Shown here: piece after piece, positions 18,248 through 26,968 of the stretch | Position numbering within the stretch: position 1 is the first letter of the stretch | How the letters are laid out: every line of letters starts with the position of its first letter | Assembly (NCBI RefSeq): GCF_028867935.1 | Contig: NZ_JAPQNS010000013.1 | Location: 1 to 64,000, forward strand | Direction of reading: 5' to 3' | From: Flavobacterium sp. SUN052 | GTDB lineage: Bacteria > Bacteroidota > Bacteroidia > Flavobacteriales > Flavobacteriaceae | DNA length: 64,000 nucleotides | Translations under genes and position numbers: made by a program | The notes under the pieces: model-generated | Databases searched by the model: none | What the model was told of the DNA's origin: nothing | What the model saw: the letters and a program-made list of their open reading frames with translations, nothing else

Positions 18248-18769
18248 ATGAAGCTATTTGTACTCCTGCTGGCCTTGTTGAGTAGCTTATACGCAAACGC
18301 CCAATCCGTTGAAGCAAGACTAAAAATGAAGGTTTTAAAAATAGAAACCGATAAGGCTAAGAAAGACGGACGGCTGCTAACAGAGGCTCAGTTTACTTCT
18401 TTCCACTACCAATTGATTTCCATTAAGGACTGGTGGAAGATGTTTTATGACATCCATAGAAAGTTCAAGACCGATATGAGTCGGGTGCTGGAGGTAGCAG
18501 TGGTTGATCGACAAACGCAGGATAGCCTTGCTGGCACTCATCAAGCCGATTCACTGGCTACTTTATTAAGCCGAATGCAGCAAGACACGAGTATTTCAAA
18601 AGAAGAGACTTATTTTAAAGCAAAATATGAAAATGCGAGCCCCACTCAGCAGGTGTACGATGTATTGTATGAATTGAGATACAAGCATTCGGGGCAAGTT
18701 ATACAAACTAGCAAGCTACGCAAAGCTTTCTACCAACATGACCTATCCGAAGTTCATTCCTTTAAGTGA
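18248..18769 (+). CDS. Hypothetical exported protein
   Basis: 173 residues with a clear signal peptide (MKLFVLLLALLSSLYANAQ). The mature part is charged and mostly helical (ARLKMKVLKIETDKAKKDGRLL...). No domain is recognised. The start is set by the signal peptide. It stands alone, transcribed away from the Crp/Fnr gene. Confidence 0.6.
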   Translation: MKLFVLLLALLSSLYANAQSVEARLKMKVLKIETDKAKKDGRLLTEAQFTSFHYQLISIKDWWKMFYDIHRKFKTDMSRVLEVAVVDRQTQDSLAGTHQADSLATLLSRMQQDTSISKEETYFKAKYENASPTQQVYDVLYELRYKHSGQVIQTSKLRKAFYQHDLSEVHSFK

Positions 18770-19012
18770 ACTGTCTGCTTGAATAGAATTGGATTAGTAC
18801 AAAACATTGTCCCACCGTAAGTTAGCACTATCCCGAGCACCGTTGTATAACTAATGTGGCTTTTGCAAAAGTCGATTATCGTTTGAATTACCTCCTCAAC
18901 TTGCAGTTTTCGAGGCAGAATCGGATCACTCAGCGCTCATGAATTAATTTAACCTAACCACTTTCTGGCTTTTGCAACAGTCACTACACTGATGTTATGT
19001 GAATAAAGCTCT

Positions 19013-19407
19013 TTACTTTTTCTGTCCGCTATCAGTAAAGACCTTCCTCAATTTATATTCTGTCACCACAATGGGCATTAGAATCAGTAAGGTAGAACAG
19101 AGTACGACGATCAAGAAGAGGGATTGAGGGCTACCAAACCACTTTATGATACCTGCTTTGCCTAAGACGAGCAAAAACACAGCTACTACTATTGCGAAGA
19201 CCGTAGATATGATAGGAAGTACTCAGCTGCCGTCTGATTAGCCACCAACCAAGTATCCTGATTTTTCATAGAAGCACTAGTCCTGTAACCATACCAGAGG
19301 TTCATCTTCTTAGGTTGCTTATAATAGAAGATTATTGAGAGTACGAGAAATAGGGTAGGAATACTTAAAAAGGGCAATAGCCATTTGATACTACTGATAG
19401 CAGCCAT
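19013..19407 (-). pseudogene. SdpI-family membrane protein, frameshifted
   Basis: The first 60 codons match the SdpI/YfhL pattern: one membrane helix, then NLWYGYRTSASMKNQDTWLVANQTAAE. One base is then missing. The frame that follows (VLPIISTVFAIVVAVFLLVLGK...LFLIVVLCSTLLILMPIVV) supplies the remaining two membrane helices and ends at 19013. SdpI proteins act as immunity or toxin-sensing membrane proteins in other bacteria. The single frameshift suggests recent inactivation or a sequence error. Confidence 0.6.
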
Positions 19408-20119
19408 TCTCCTGTTGTATAAGTGCAGTGGTTGTTGTAAGAGTCTTGTATGCTATTGAAACGCCCGTCAAAGAGGTTATTTTAGGTTCCTTTTTCCGCT
19501 GAGAACAAGGGTCAAACAGACCATTTTGAAGCCGTTCGGACTGTTGCAACAGCCACGGCAATTATGTTTACCTGGACGAAAAGTTAAACAAAACAGGGGT
19601 TCTGTTCTACAGCTAATTTAGGTGTTTTCTACTCAATTTGTCTTTCATGAAAGGGAGTTTTTGGGTCAAAATGATGGCGAAGGCTGACGGGGAATTTAGT
19701 GGTCGGCCATCGCCATCACTTTTTTAGGTTTACCCGCTGTTCCTGGATACATGGCCTTACTTTATTGTTTCTTTAAATGCCCGTTTTCCCAGACAGTGAA
19801 CTGGTCTCGGCGGTGAGCATGGCTAGTGGTGGGCCGTATTCTCAAATTACCATCTCATTAATCAACGTCTCATTTTTGCCCAATAAATGAGTTTGCAATA
19901 CACATTTTGAGTGCTGAATAAGGGTATGGCGATTTACAAACGGCCCTTTAACGAATGCCGGTAAAATCGAGAACTTAAATAAAGAGGCAAATAATGCCCC
20001 CTTTTTTCTTTATGCACAATAAACCCCTTTAACGGGCGTTTTACTTTCATCATGCTTTTTCAGCCTTGCCCTCCAAACGGGTGAGGCTTTTTTGTGCTTC
20101 CTCCCCTTACTGTTTATTA
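19408..20119. other. 710-bp region without a recognisable gene
   Basis: No convincing frame is seen. It contains the hairpin with a T-run at 19673-19717, and short TTGCAACAG-type words recur here and near 18975. A small RNA ending at the hairpin is possible but not shown. Confidence 0.4.
19673..19717 (+). terminator. Orphan hairpin with T-run
   Basis: The stem GATGGCGA/TCGCCATC, with a second inner stem GGC-GAC/GTC-GCC, is followed by ACTTTTTTAGG. This looks like a rho-independent terminator for + strand transcription, but no + strand gene precedes it. Confidence 0.5.
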
Positions 20120-20311
20120 ATGCAAGATCCACTCGATCCCCTCGCTTCGCCCCCTGATCTAGCCGTCGACCCGAAACAACGAGTCGAGGCTGCCAGTGAT
20201 TTTCTGAGCATCTGTGATCGGCTTTCCACCGGCTACGATAGTGGCTACTACTGGGAGGATGTCCAACGAGCCCTGCGTTTTGCGGCTGGCCTGGAAAAGT
20301 GGCCCGCCTAA
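20120..20311 (+). CDS. Small hypothetical protein next to the resolvase
   Basis: 63 residues, acidic (MQDPLDPLASPPDLAVDPKQ... ...SGYYWEDVQRALRFAAGLEKWPA). No family is recognised. The ATG at 20120 is preferred because the longer frame from 20066 starts with low-quality sequence. It converges with the serine recombinase gene and the two stops overlap by 4 nt. Confidence 0.45.
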   Translation: MQDPLDPLASPPDLAVDPKQRVEAASDFLSICDRLSTGYDSGYYWEDVQRALRFAAGLEKWPA

Positions 20312-21000
20312 ACCAACCCGTCCTGGACGGATTCTGAAGGATTACGCTTTGCCAGGCGCATGACCTGAGTGGCTTGAAACTGACATCCCCTCACCGTTTT
20401 GAATCCAGCCCCATTGAGCTGGTTGGCAATGGCCACATAACTTAGCTTGGCCAACGTCAAGGCCTTAATCAAGGCAATGGCTTTACGGTTGTTCTCGTTG
20501 GATAGCGAGCGGTTCCGGTTAGTCTGGGCGGCTTTGGCCGAAACGAGTGGATCTTGAAAAGCCCGGCCACTCTTGCGCCACTGCCCGATTTGGAGTAGCT
20601 TTTCGTCCAGGGCTTTTTTGGTGCGCTCACTAATCATCTTTCGTTCCTGTTGAGCCAGGGCGGCAAAGATGTGAATGGTAAACTCATTGGCATCGGGCAT
20701 ATCGGCACAGACGAAACTAACTTTGGAATCAATCAGTGAGGAGATGAACGTCAGATTTCGGCTGAGCCGATCGAGTTTAGCGATGACCAGTCGGGCTTTG
20801 TGCTGCTGGGCATAGGCAATGGCTTTAAGTAACTCGGGGCGCTGGTCGAGCTTGCCCGATTCAATGTCAAAGAATTCAGCCACCAGCAGCGTTGGTGTTT
20901 GCACGAAACCCAGGACACTGCTGCGCTGAGCCTGGAGGCCCAATCCGGACTGCCCCTGCTTTTTGGTACTGACTCGGTAGTAAGCGACGAAGGTTTGCAT
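20308..21000 (-). CDS. Serine recombinase (resolvase/invertase type)
   Basis: 230 residues with the resolvase catalytic domain. It starts FVAYYRVSTKKQGQSGLGLQ (the Ser of YRVST is the nucleophile), then RLVIAKLDRLSRNLTFI, and FAALAQQERKMISERTKKAL leads into the long helix. The C-terminal part (ALTLAKLSYVAIANQLNGAGFKTVRGCQF) is a helix-turn-helix for DNA site binding. The size fits small resolvases, not large integrases. It is divergent from a paralogue at 21189 with 188 bp between them, the likely place for a recombination site. Confidence 0.9.
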   Translation of the reverse strand: MQTFVAYYRVSTKKQGQSGLGLQAQRSSVLGFVQTPTLLVAEFFDIESGKLDQRPELLKAIAYAQQHKARLVIAKLDRLSRNLTFISSLIDSKVSFVCADMPDANEFTIHIFAALAQQERKMISERTKKALDEKLLQIGQWRKSGRAFQDPLVSAKAAQTNRNRSLSNENNRKAIALIKALTLAKLSYVAIANQLNGAGFKTVRGCQFQATQVMRLAKRNPSESVQDGLV

Positions 21001-21188
21001 GGGGCAAGATAGTGTTCCACGCCCATTTTACAAATCATTAACGACCGTTGCGAAAACGTTATAAATAGAAAATTTCCCCATCTTCGTCCACCGTACCGGT
21101 CAAGTCGCCTAATTACTCGTTGGAAACAGGGAATGATGAGGAGCTGGGATTCGGGTTTTACGATGACCCCTAAACAGCATAACCTACC

Positions 21189-21842
21189 ATGAAGTACGTT
21201 CCCTACTACCGGGTCTCCACCGCAGGCCAGGGCAAGAGCGGACTGGGCCTGGCCGCCCAGCGAGCGATCGTTCACCGCTTCCTCAAAACGGGGGATGAAC
21301 TCCTGGAGGAATTCGTGGAGGTGGAATCGGGTAAGAAAGCCAATCGTCCGCAACTGGCTAACGCCATTGCCCTGGCCAAACAACAGGGAGCCCGCTTGCT
21401 GATCGCCAAGCTCGACCGGCTGAGTCGGAATGTATCATTTATCTTTTCCTTGCGTCATTCGGAAGTCGATTTTGTGGCCTGTGATATTCCCGACGCCAAT
21501 ACCCTTACCGTGGGCATCATGGCGGTGCTGGCCCAACACGAACGGGAATTAATTGGCGCGCGTACAAAAGCAGCCTTAGCGGTTAAGAAAGCGCAGGGCC
21601 ATCAACTAGGTATGCCCAACATGACCCTGGCCATTCGGCAGTTGGGCCTGGCCGTTCGTCAGCAGAATGCGCGTACCGACCAGGCTAATACACAGGCGGC
21701 CGAATTAATTCGGCTGTACCGGAACGAGGGGCTGACGTACCAGACCATTGCCGATCGGCTGAATCAGATGGGCTACCGGACCCGGCGCGGGCAAGCGTTT
21801 TTAGCGATGAGTGTCAAGCGACTCGATGGATGGCAGATTTAG
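21189..21842 (+). CDS. Serine recombinase (resolvase/invertase type), paralogue
   Basis: 217 residues beginning KYVPYYRVSTAGQGKSGLGL with the same catalytic Ser motif, RLLIAKLDRLSRNVSFIF, LAQHERELIGARTKAAL and a C-terminal helix-turn-helix (NEGLTYQTIADRLNQMGYRTRRGQAFLAMSV). It is clearly homologous to the divergent neighbour but well diverged from it. Resolvases of this size act on plasmid multimers or in cointegrate resolution. The phased repeat array starts about 80 bp after its stop. Confidence 0.9.
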   Translation: MKYVPYYRVSTAGQGKSGLGLAAQRAIVHRFLKTGDELLEEFVEVESGKKANRPQLANAIALAKQQGARLLIAKLDRLSRNVSFIFSLRHSEVDFVACDIPDANTLTVGIMAVLAQHERELIGARTKAALAVKKAQGHQLGMPNMTLAIRQLGLAVRQQNARTDQANTQAAELIRLYRNEGLTYQTIADRLNQMGYRTRRGQAFLAMSVKRLDGWQI

Positions 21843-21922
21843 GCGTAGCTATCGTATACGGATTGAGCGAAGCTCAGCGGCTTGCTCTAACCAGCTACCC
21901 AAACGCGCCCCTTGATAACAGC

Positions 21923-22138
21923 CTGTTAGGGGTCGTGTAACGGCTGTTATCCTGCTGTTAAATGCTGTTAACAAAGCCCCAAAACCCTGTTAACGGCTGT
22001 TAACAACTTTTCAAAAGCTGTAATCACCCTGTAATCATTCTGTCAAAAGCTGTAATCGCCCTGTAATCATTCTGTCAAAAGCTGTAATCGCCCTGTAATC
22101 ACCCTGTCAACGGCTGTAATCACCCTGTTGACAGCCGT
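21923..22138. repeat. Helically phased CTGT array
   Basis: CTGT words (in GCTGTTAAC, GCTGTAATC, CCTGTAATC, TCTGTCAAA) begin at 21923, 21944, 21955, 21965, 21987, 21997, 22018, 22029, 22040, 22050, 22061, 22072, 22082, 22093, 22104, 22114 and 22125. The steps are 10 or 11 bp, with doubled steps where one is missing. The right half is a 32-bp unit (three CTGT each) repeated about three times. The unit is not a multiple of three, so it is not coding. The pattern puts every site on one face of the helix. Confidence 0.9.
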
Positions 22139-22243
22139 TAGCAGGATGCACGATGCCGTTAACACCCTATGATCACCGTATAACTAGTGTAGAACCATTT
22201 TATAAACAAAGTTATCGATGCTATAACCGCCTATTATGGGGTT

Positions 22244-22377
22244 CCCCCAAATGTTGGCTCTTACGCACTTTGTGAGGTTTTGGGTGGAGTTACTTTGCCG
22301 GAAAATCTTAAATGAGGAATAGATCTACTAGAGAAAACAATCGCCACACAAAATGCATAAGGGCCAACATTTGGGGG
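22244..22377. mobile_element. Miniature inverted-repeat element (134 bp)
   Basis: The two ends are inverted copies of about 34 bp starting CCCCCAAATGTTGGC, with four mismatches. The 65-bp interior codes for nothing. No target duplication is obvious. Its parent transposon is not in the window. Confidence 0.7.
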
Positions 22378-22441
22378 AGGTCTAGACGGAAAAAGTTGAT
22401 TAAAAATGATTCCGGCTGATTTGAGGGGTGTCAGTAACTAT

Positions 22442-22496
22442 CACGCATCGAATTTGGGCTGGCTTTATGATGAAGCCAGCCCAAATTCGATGCGTG
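22442..22496 (-). terminator. Perfect 24-bp-stem hairpin after the beta-helix gene
   Basis: The arms at 22442-22465 and 22473-22496 are exact reverse complements around a 7-nt loop and begin one base past the gene's stop codon. There is no T-run after the stem on the minus strand, so it may act as an RNA 3'-end stabiliser as much as a classical terminator. Confidence 0.65.
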
Positions 22497-22497
22497 G

Positions 22498-25400
22498 TTA
22501 GTGGACTTTGAGCACTTTGAGTGTCTGTCGCTGGTTGGGTGTAGATACCTGCAAGAGGTACACCCCCGCCCGATCGTCCAACCGCAGCTGAGCCCGCTCC
22601 ACTGACGTAGCTACTGGTCGGTGCTGCACATCCAGCACCTGACCTCTTAGATCTACTATCCGCAGGCTTAGCGGCTGGCCTTCTGCCCCTTGTACCTCCA
22701 CCTCGACGACTGGTCCGGTCACGGGGTTGCCCAGCACCTTTACCGTCAGGAAGACTTCGATCACCTCCGCCCCCAGACGGGCTCCGCAAGCACGGGGCGT
22801 AAAGCTGATCTCGGCTTCGTCCCAGCCACCACTAGGGTTGCGCTGGCGAGCCCGCAGTTTAAGGTCCCGGCCGATATGCTTGCTCTCCAGAACATACACG
22901 CTGGCACTTTGCCAGCCGTTGGAGACGCTATTGATCTGGTAGTCGACGGGTTGTCCGTTGCCACCGGTGGTGCGCAGGCTGAGCTGTCGACTGCTACAGT
23001 CATAGTTGTCCACCAGCAGTTGGAGGGTTTGGGCTTGCACGGTGATGGTAGCCGAAGCAGGAGTACTGGAGCAGGTGCCCTTCCGGCAGGTAGCCTGATA
23101 GACCAAGGTGCCGGCCTGGGTAGTAGGTACTGCGATGGTGGTATTGGTGCCGGAGCTGTTGTTGGGTCCTGTCCAGTTAATAGTCCCTGAGCAGCCTGCA
23201 ATTAGCAGAGTAACCGTACCGGAATACTGAGGTACGGTCAGTCGCGTCTGACCGGTGGCGGTTTGCAGGGTAGGTGTGAGCAAGTCGAAGTTCTGCTGGA
23301 GGGTGGTAGTAGCCGACGCTGAACAGCCACTGGCATTGGTCACCACCAGCGAGTAGATCCCCCCTTGAGTCGCTGTGGCAGTGTTGGTCGGCCCGCTCTG
23401 GTTGAGTCCTGGTCCGGTAAAGGCATAATTGGCTTGGCCGCTGGGGCCGGCTGTCAACGTAACCTGGGGCTGAGCACAGGTGATAGCTCCATTGTTGCTC
23501 AAACTGACCGCAGGGGTAGAATTGACCATCAGATCAAATGCCGTGGAGGTAACGGAGTTGCAGTTGCCGGTCACCACCACCGAGTAGCTGCCCGATTGAG
23601 CTGGTGTGACGTTAGTGAGCGTCAGGGTGGGGTTTTGCTGAGATGCCCCCAGCGAGTTACCATCCTTGTACCACTGGTAGCCAACCGCTGTGCCCGTTAC
23701 CGAGATACCGGCTGTGACGGTAGTCCCGGCACAGACAGTCGTAGCGCTCGTCGGTTGCTGAATGATATCGGCCGTTGGGCTTTCCTGAAACTCATACGCC
23801 CCCAGATCGATGGTGCGCACCCGACGGGGGTTGCCCACCAGGTCCGTGTCAGGTATGGTATAAGTGCCAACGTTGGCAACATTGTAACTGGCCGTGCTGT
23901 TGCCCGCATCGATCAGAGGGGAACACCCACTCAGCCGAAAATCGCCGTTGGCCGCATCCACAAACCGCGGGTCGACCGACACGTTGCCCTTGCCCGGCTG
24001 GACGCCATCCTGCGTGTCCGTGTAGCTGTAGGAGATAACGGGGTAGGTGTTGTCTCGGTTGGCGTAGGCACCGCCACCCTGCTCGGACTGGTTCCCCCAG
24101 ATAATCGAGTTGAACAGCCAAAATCGGCTGTTTTCACTGTACAACGCACTGCCGCTATAATAAGAACGGTTCTCGATCAAGCTGCAGTTGAAGAGAATAA
24201 TATCTGAAAGATAGCTGTAGATAGCTCCGCCCCGTACCCCGTTGTTGCTGCTAAAGACACAGTTAGTCAGCACCACCCCTTTGGCTGCCGCAACGTAGAG
24301 GCCCCCGCCATCCGCGTCTGCATTAACATACACCGGACCCGGTTTACCCACAAAGCGGCAACCCGTCAGCGTGAAGTTGTCAGCAGCCAGGTACATGCCC
24401 GAAGCGTTGCCAAAGATTGTGTAGTTTTCCCGGAACTCGCAGTCGGTCAAACTCCCCGTAACTCCCTCGCTGACATACAATCCGCCCCCGTCACCGGCCC
24501 GCGAATTGTTTTGCTGAAAGCGGCAGTGGGTCAGGTTGACCGAGCCCGCCTTGACATACAGGCCACCGCCACTGCGCCCGTAGTTGTTGACAAAGTCGAC
24601 CGAGCGCAGGCTTAACGCCCCATCCAGCATCAACAGGCCTCCCCCGGTGTTATCAGCGCCACGGTAGTTAATGTCAGCACTGGCAGCTGAGCCCTGGGTG
24701 ATGACCAGACCATCGAGCAGAGCGCTGCCCGCGGCCAAGGTAACCACATGGTAGCTATCGAAGGTCTGGGTTTGGTCGACAGTATTGTTAATGTCGCCCG
24801 AGAGAGTGGTCGAGGAGGGGCTGGTGGTGCGGTTGTTGGTGCCCGGGGTGTAGCCCCCGTAGAGTTCAACTCCGGCCGCCAAACTGAAGCTGGCTACCCG
24901 GTCGGTGGTGGTGGTGGGTTTGTAGAGGCCGGCGGCTACCAGGATGGTGGTGGCGCTGGGGGCAGAGGCCAGGGCGTTCTGCAAGGCGGTGCCGGGCAGG
25001 GCGTTCTCCCAAGAAGAGCCCGTCTGGTTACCCCCGCCACCTTGCGTGACATAAAGCCTGGTAGTAGAGAATTGACTGACCGTTAAGTTAAAGGCCGTAG
25101 AGGTGAGGGAGTTGCAGTTGCCTGTCACCACCACCGAGTAGCTGCCCGATTGAGCCGGTATGACGTTAGTCAGCGTCAGGGTGGGGTTTTGCTGAGATGC
25201 CCCCAGCGAGTTACCATCCTTGTACCACTGGTAGCCAACCGCCGTGCCCGTTACCGAGATAACGGCTGTGACGGTAGCTCCCAGCCGGGCGACGGAGTAA
25301 CTGGTAGGTTGTTGGGTAATGCCTAAAATGGCAGAGGTTCCTTGAAACTCATAAGCACCCAGATCGATGGTGCGCACCCGACGGGGGTTGCCCACCAGGT

Positions 25401-26754
25401 CCGTGTCAGGTATGGTATAAGTGCCAACGTTGGCAACATTGTAACTGGCCGTGCTGTTGCCCGCATCGATCAGAGAGGAACACCCACTCAGCCGCAGGTC
25501 GCCGTTGACCGCATCCACAAACCGCGGGTCCACCGACACGTTGCCCGTGCCTGGCTGCACACCATCCTGCGTATCTGTGTAGCTGCAGAAGAGAAGGGAG
25601 GGAGAGTTGTTGTCTCTGTTTGCGTAGGCACTGCCACCCTGCTCGGACTGGTTCCCCCAGATAATCGAGTTGAACAGCCAGAATCGGCCATATTCACTGT
25701 ACAACGCACTGCCGCTATAATAAGAACGGTTCCCGACCAAGCTACAGTTGAAGAGAATTAGGTCCGATAAACGGCTGTAGATAGCCCCTCCCCGCACCCC
25801 GTTGTTACTGCTGAAGACACAGTTAGTCAGAACCACCCCATCGGCCGCCGAAACGTAGAGCCCCCCGCCATCCGCGTCTGCATTAGCAATCACCGGACCC
25901 GGCTTGCCAACAAAGCGGCAGCCCGTCAGGGTGAAGTTGTCGGCCGCCAGGTACATGCCCGAACCATTGCCAAAGGTTGTGTAGTTTTCTAGGAACTCGC
26001 AGTGGGTCAAACTTCCCCTAACCCCCTCGCTCACATACAATCCGCCCCCGTCACCAAAACGCGAATTGTTTTGCCGGAAGCTACAGTGGGTCAGGTTGAC
26101 CGAGCCCGCCTTGACATACAGGCCACCGCCACTGCGCCCACAGTTGTTGACAAAGTCGACCGAGCGCAGGGTTAACGCCCCATCCAGCATCAACAGGCCT
26201 CCTCCGGTGTTAGTAGGGGCATTCCTGTCAGGGTCAGCACTGGTAGCTGCGCCCTGGGTGATGACCAGACCATCGAGCAGAGCGCTGCCCGCGGCCAAGG
26301 TAACCACATGGTAGCTGTCGAAGGTCTGAGTTTGGTCGACAGTATTGTTAATGTCACCCGAGAGGGTGGTTGAGGAGGGACTGGTGGTGCGATTAGTGGT
26401 GCCCGCGGTGTAGCCCCCGTAAAGCTCGACCCCGGCGGCAATGCTGAAGCTGGCTACCCGGTCGGCGGGGTTGGCGGTGGGTTTGTAGAGACCAGCGGCT
26501 ACCAAGATGGTGGTGCCTGTGGGGGCCGTGGCCAGGGCGTTTTGCAGGGCGGTGCCGGGCAGGGCGTTCTCCCAGGAGGAACCACTCTGGTTGCCAGACC
26601 CGCTAGGGGTTACATAGCGTGTGTTATTTTGAGCAACGAGTACATAGCTCATCAGACTCAGCAATAGGGTCACAAAACCGTGTCTGTAAAAGCGTAATTG
26701 ATTTGAACATACGGTATCAGTATGAATGAAAACAAAACGTAACGATGAACGCAT
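22498..26754 (-). CDS. Giant parallel beta-helix surface protein with Ig-like domains and sorting tail
   Basis: About 1418 residues. After a signal segment (FVTLLLSLMSYVLVAQ) come two near-identical modules of about 519 residues each. Each holds a right-handed beta-helix rich in GGGLYV and NCVFSSNN turns, ends with IDAGNSTASYNVANVG and LGAYEFQ (choice-of-anchor type), and carries an Ig-like domain (QPTS...YQWYKDGNSLGASQQNPTLTLTNV). More Ig-like sequence and a C-terminal tail (LRIVDLRGQVL...AGVYLLQVSTPNQRQTLKVLKVH) of the type IX sorting kind follow. The ATG at 26754 fits the signal better than one at 26829. It is likely an exported adhesin or polysaccharide-binding protein. Confidence 0.85.
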   Translation of the reverse strand: MRSSLRFVFIHTDTVCSNQLRFYRHGFVTLLLSLMSYVLVAQNNTRYVTPSGSGNQSGSSWENALPGTALQNALATAPTGTTILVAAGLYKPTANPADRVASFSIAAGVELYGGYTAGTTNRTTSPSSTTLSGDINNTVDQTQTFDSYHVVTLAAGSALLDGLVITQGAATSADPDRNAPTNTGGGLLMLDGALTLRSVDFVNNCGRSGGGLYVKAGSVNLTHCSFRQNNSRFGDGGGLYVSEGVRGSLTHCEFLENYTTFGNGSGMYLAADNFTLTGCRFVGKPGPVIANADADGGGLYVSAADGVVLTNCVFSSNNGVRGGAIYSRLSDLILFNCSLVGNRSYYSGSALYSEYGRFWLFNSIIWGNQSEQGGSAYANRDNNSPSLLFCSYTDTQDGVQPGTGNVSVDPRFVDAVNGDLRLSGCSSLIDAGNSTASYNVANVGTYTIPDTDLVGNPRRVRTIDLGAYEFQGTSAILGITQQPTSYSVARLGATVTAVISVTGTAVGYQWYKDGNSLGASQQNPTLTLTNVIPAQSGSYSVVVTGNCNSLTSTAFNLTVSQFSTTRLYVTQGGGGNQTGSSWENALPGTALQNALASAPSATTILVAAGLYKPTTTTDRVASFSLAAGVELYGGYTPGTNNRTTSPSSTTLSGDINNTVDQTQTFDSYHVVTLAAGSALLDGLVITQGSAASADINYRGADNTGGGLLMLDGALSLRSVDFVNNYGRSGGGLYVKAGSVNLTHCRFQQNNSRAGDGGGLYVSEGVTGSLTDCEFRENYTIFGNASGMYLAADNFTLTGCRFVGKPGPVYVNADADGGGLYVAAAKGVVLTNCVFSSNNGVRGGAIYSYLSDIILFNCSLIENRSYYSGSALYSENSRFWLFNSIIWGNQSEQGGGAYANRDNTYPVISYSYTDTQDGVQPGKGNVSVDPRFVDAANGDFRLSGCSPLIDAGNSTASYNVANVGTYTIPDTDLVGNPRRVRTIDLGAYEFQESPTADIIQQPTSATTVCAGTTVTAGISVTGTAVGYQWYKDGNSLGASQQNPTLTLTNVTPAQSGSYSVVVTGNCNSVTSTAFDLMVNSTPAVSLSNNGAITCAQPQVTLTAGPSGQANYAFTGPGLNQSGPTNTATATQGGIYSLVVTNASGCSASATTTLQQNFDLLTPTLQTATGQTRLTVPQYSGTVTLLIAGCSGTINWTGPNNSSGTNTTIAVPTTQAGTLVYQATCRKGTCSSTPASATITVQAQTLQLLVDNYDCSSRQLSLRTTGGNGQPVDYQINSVSNGWQSASVYVLESKHIGRDLKLRARQRNPSGGWDEAEISFTPRACGARLGAEVIEVFLTVKVLGNPVTGPVVEVEVQGAEGQPLSLRIVDLRGQVLDVQHRPVATSVERAQLRLDDRAGVYLLQVSTPNQRQTLKVLKVH
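23530..26643. repeat. 1557-bp direct tandem duplication inside the beta-helix gene
   Basis: Matching sites recur at a constant offset of 1557 bp (519 codons), for example the AGATCGATGGTGCGCACC stretch near 23803 and again near 25360, and the Ig-like segment near 23540 and again near 25096. Copies span about 23530-25086 and 25087-26643. They stay highly similar at the DNA level. Edges are approximate. Confidence 0.85.
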
Positions 26755-26968
26755 AGTTGATCTAGTTAGGTTAAAACTACCCGAAGACGACAGCTGGAAT
26801 GTAGGGTCTACAGAGCGGTAAAATTCCATTTTGTAGGCCCTCAGAAACTAACATGATTAGCCCATTTCTGGCTCATTTAAACCATTTTGGCCCGATTTTC
26901 TCCACAGGCGTACTTGGATAGCCAAAAATTGAGTAGTAGCTTCGACGTTGTTGTTGCTACCCCAACCC

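Noticed and set aside
22013..22112. 32-bp repeats as a possible CRISPR array
   Set aside because: The units follow each other directly with no unique spacers, and no cas gene is near.
23365..24207. 280-codon frame opposite the beta-helix gene
   Set aside because: It is antisense to a clear coding sequence and arises from its biased codon use.
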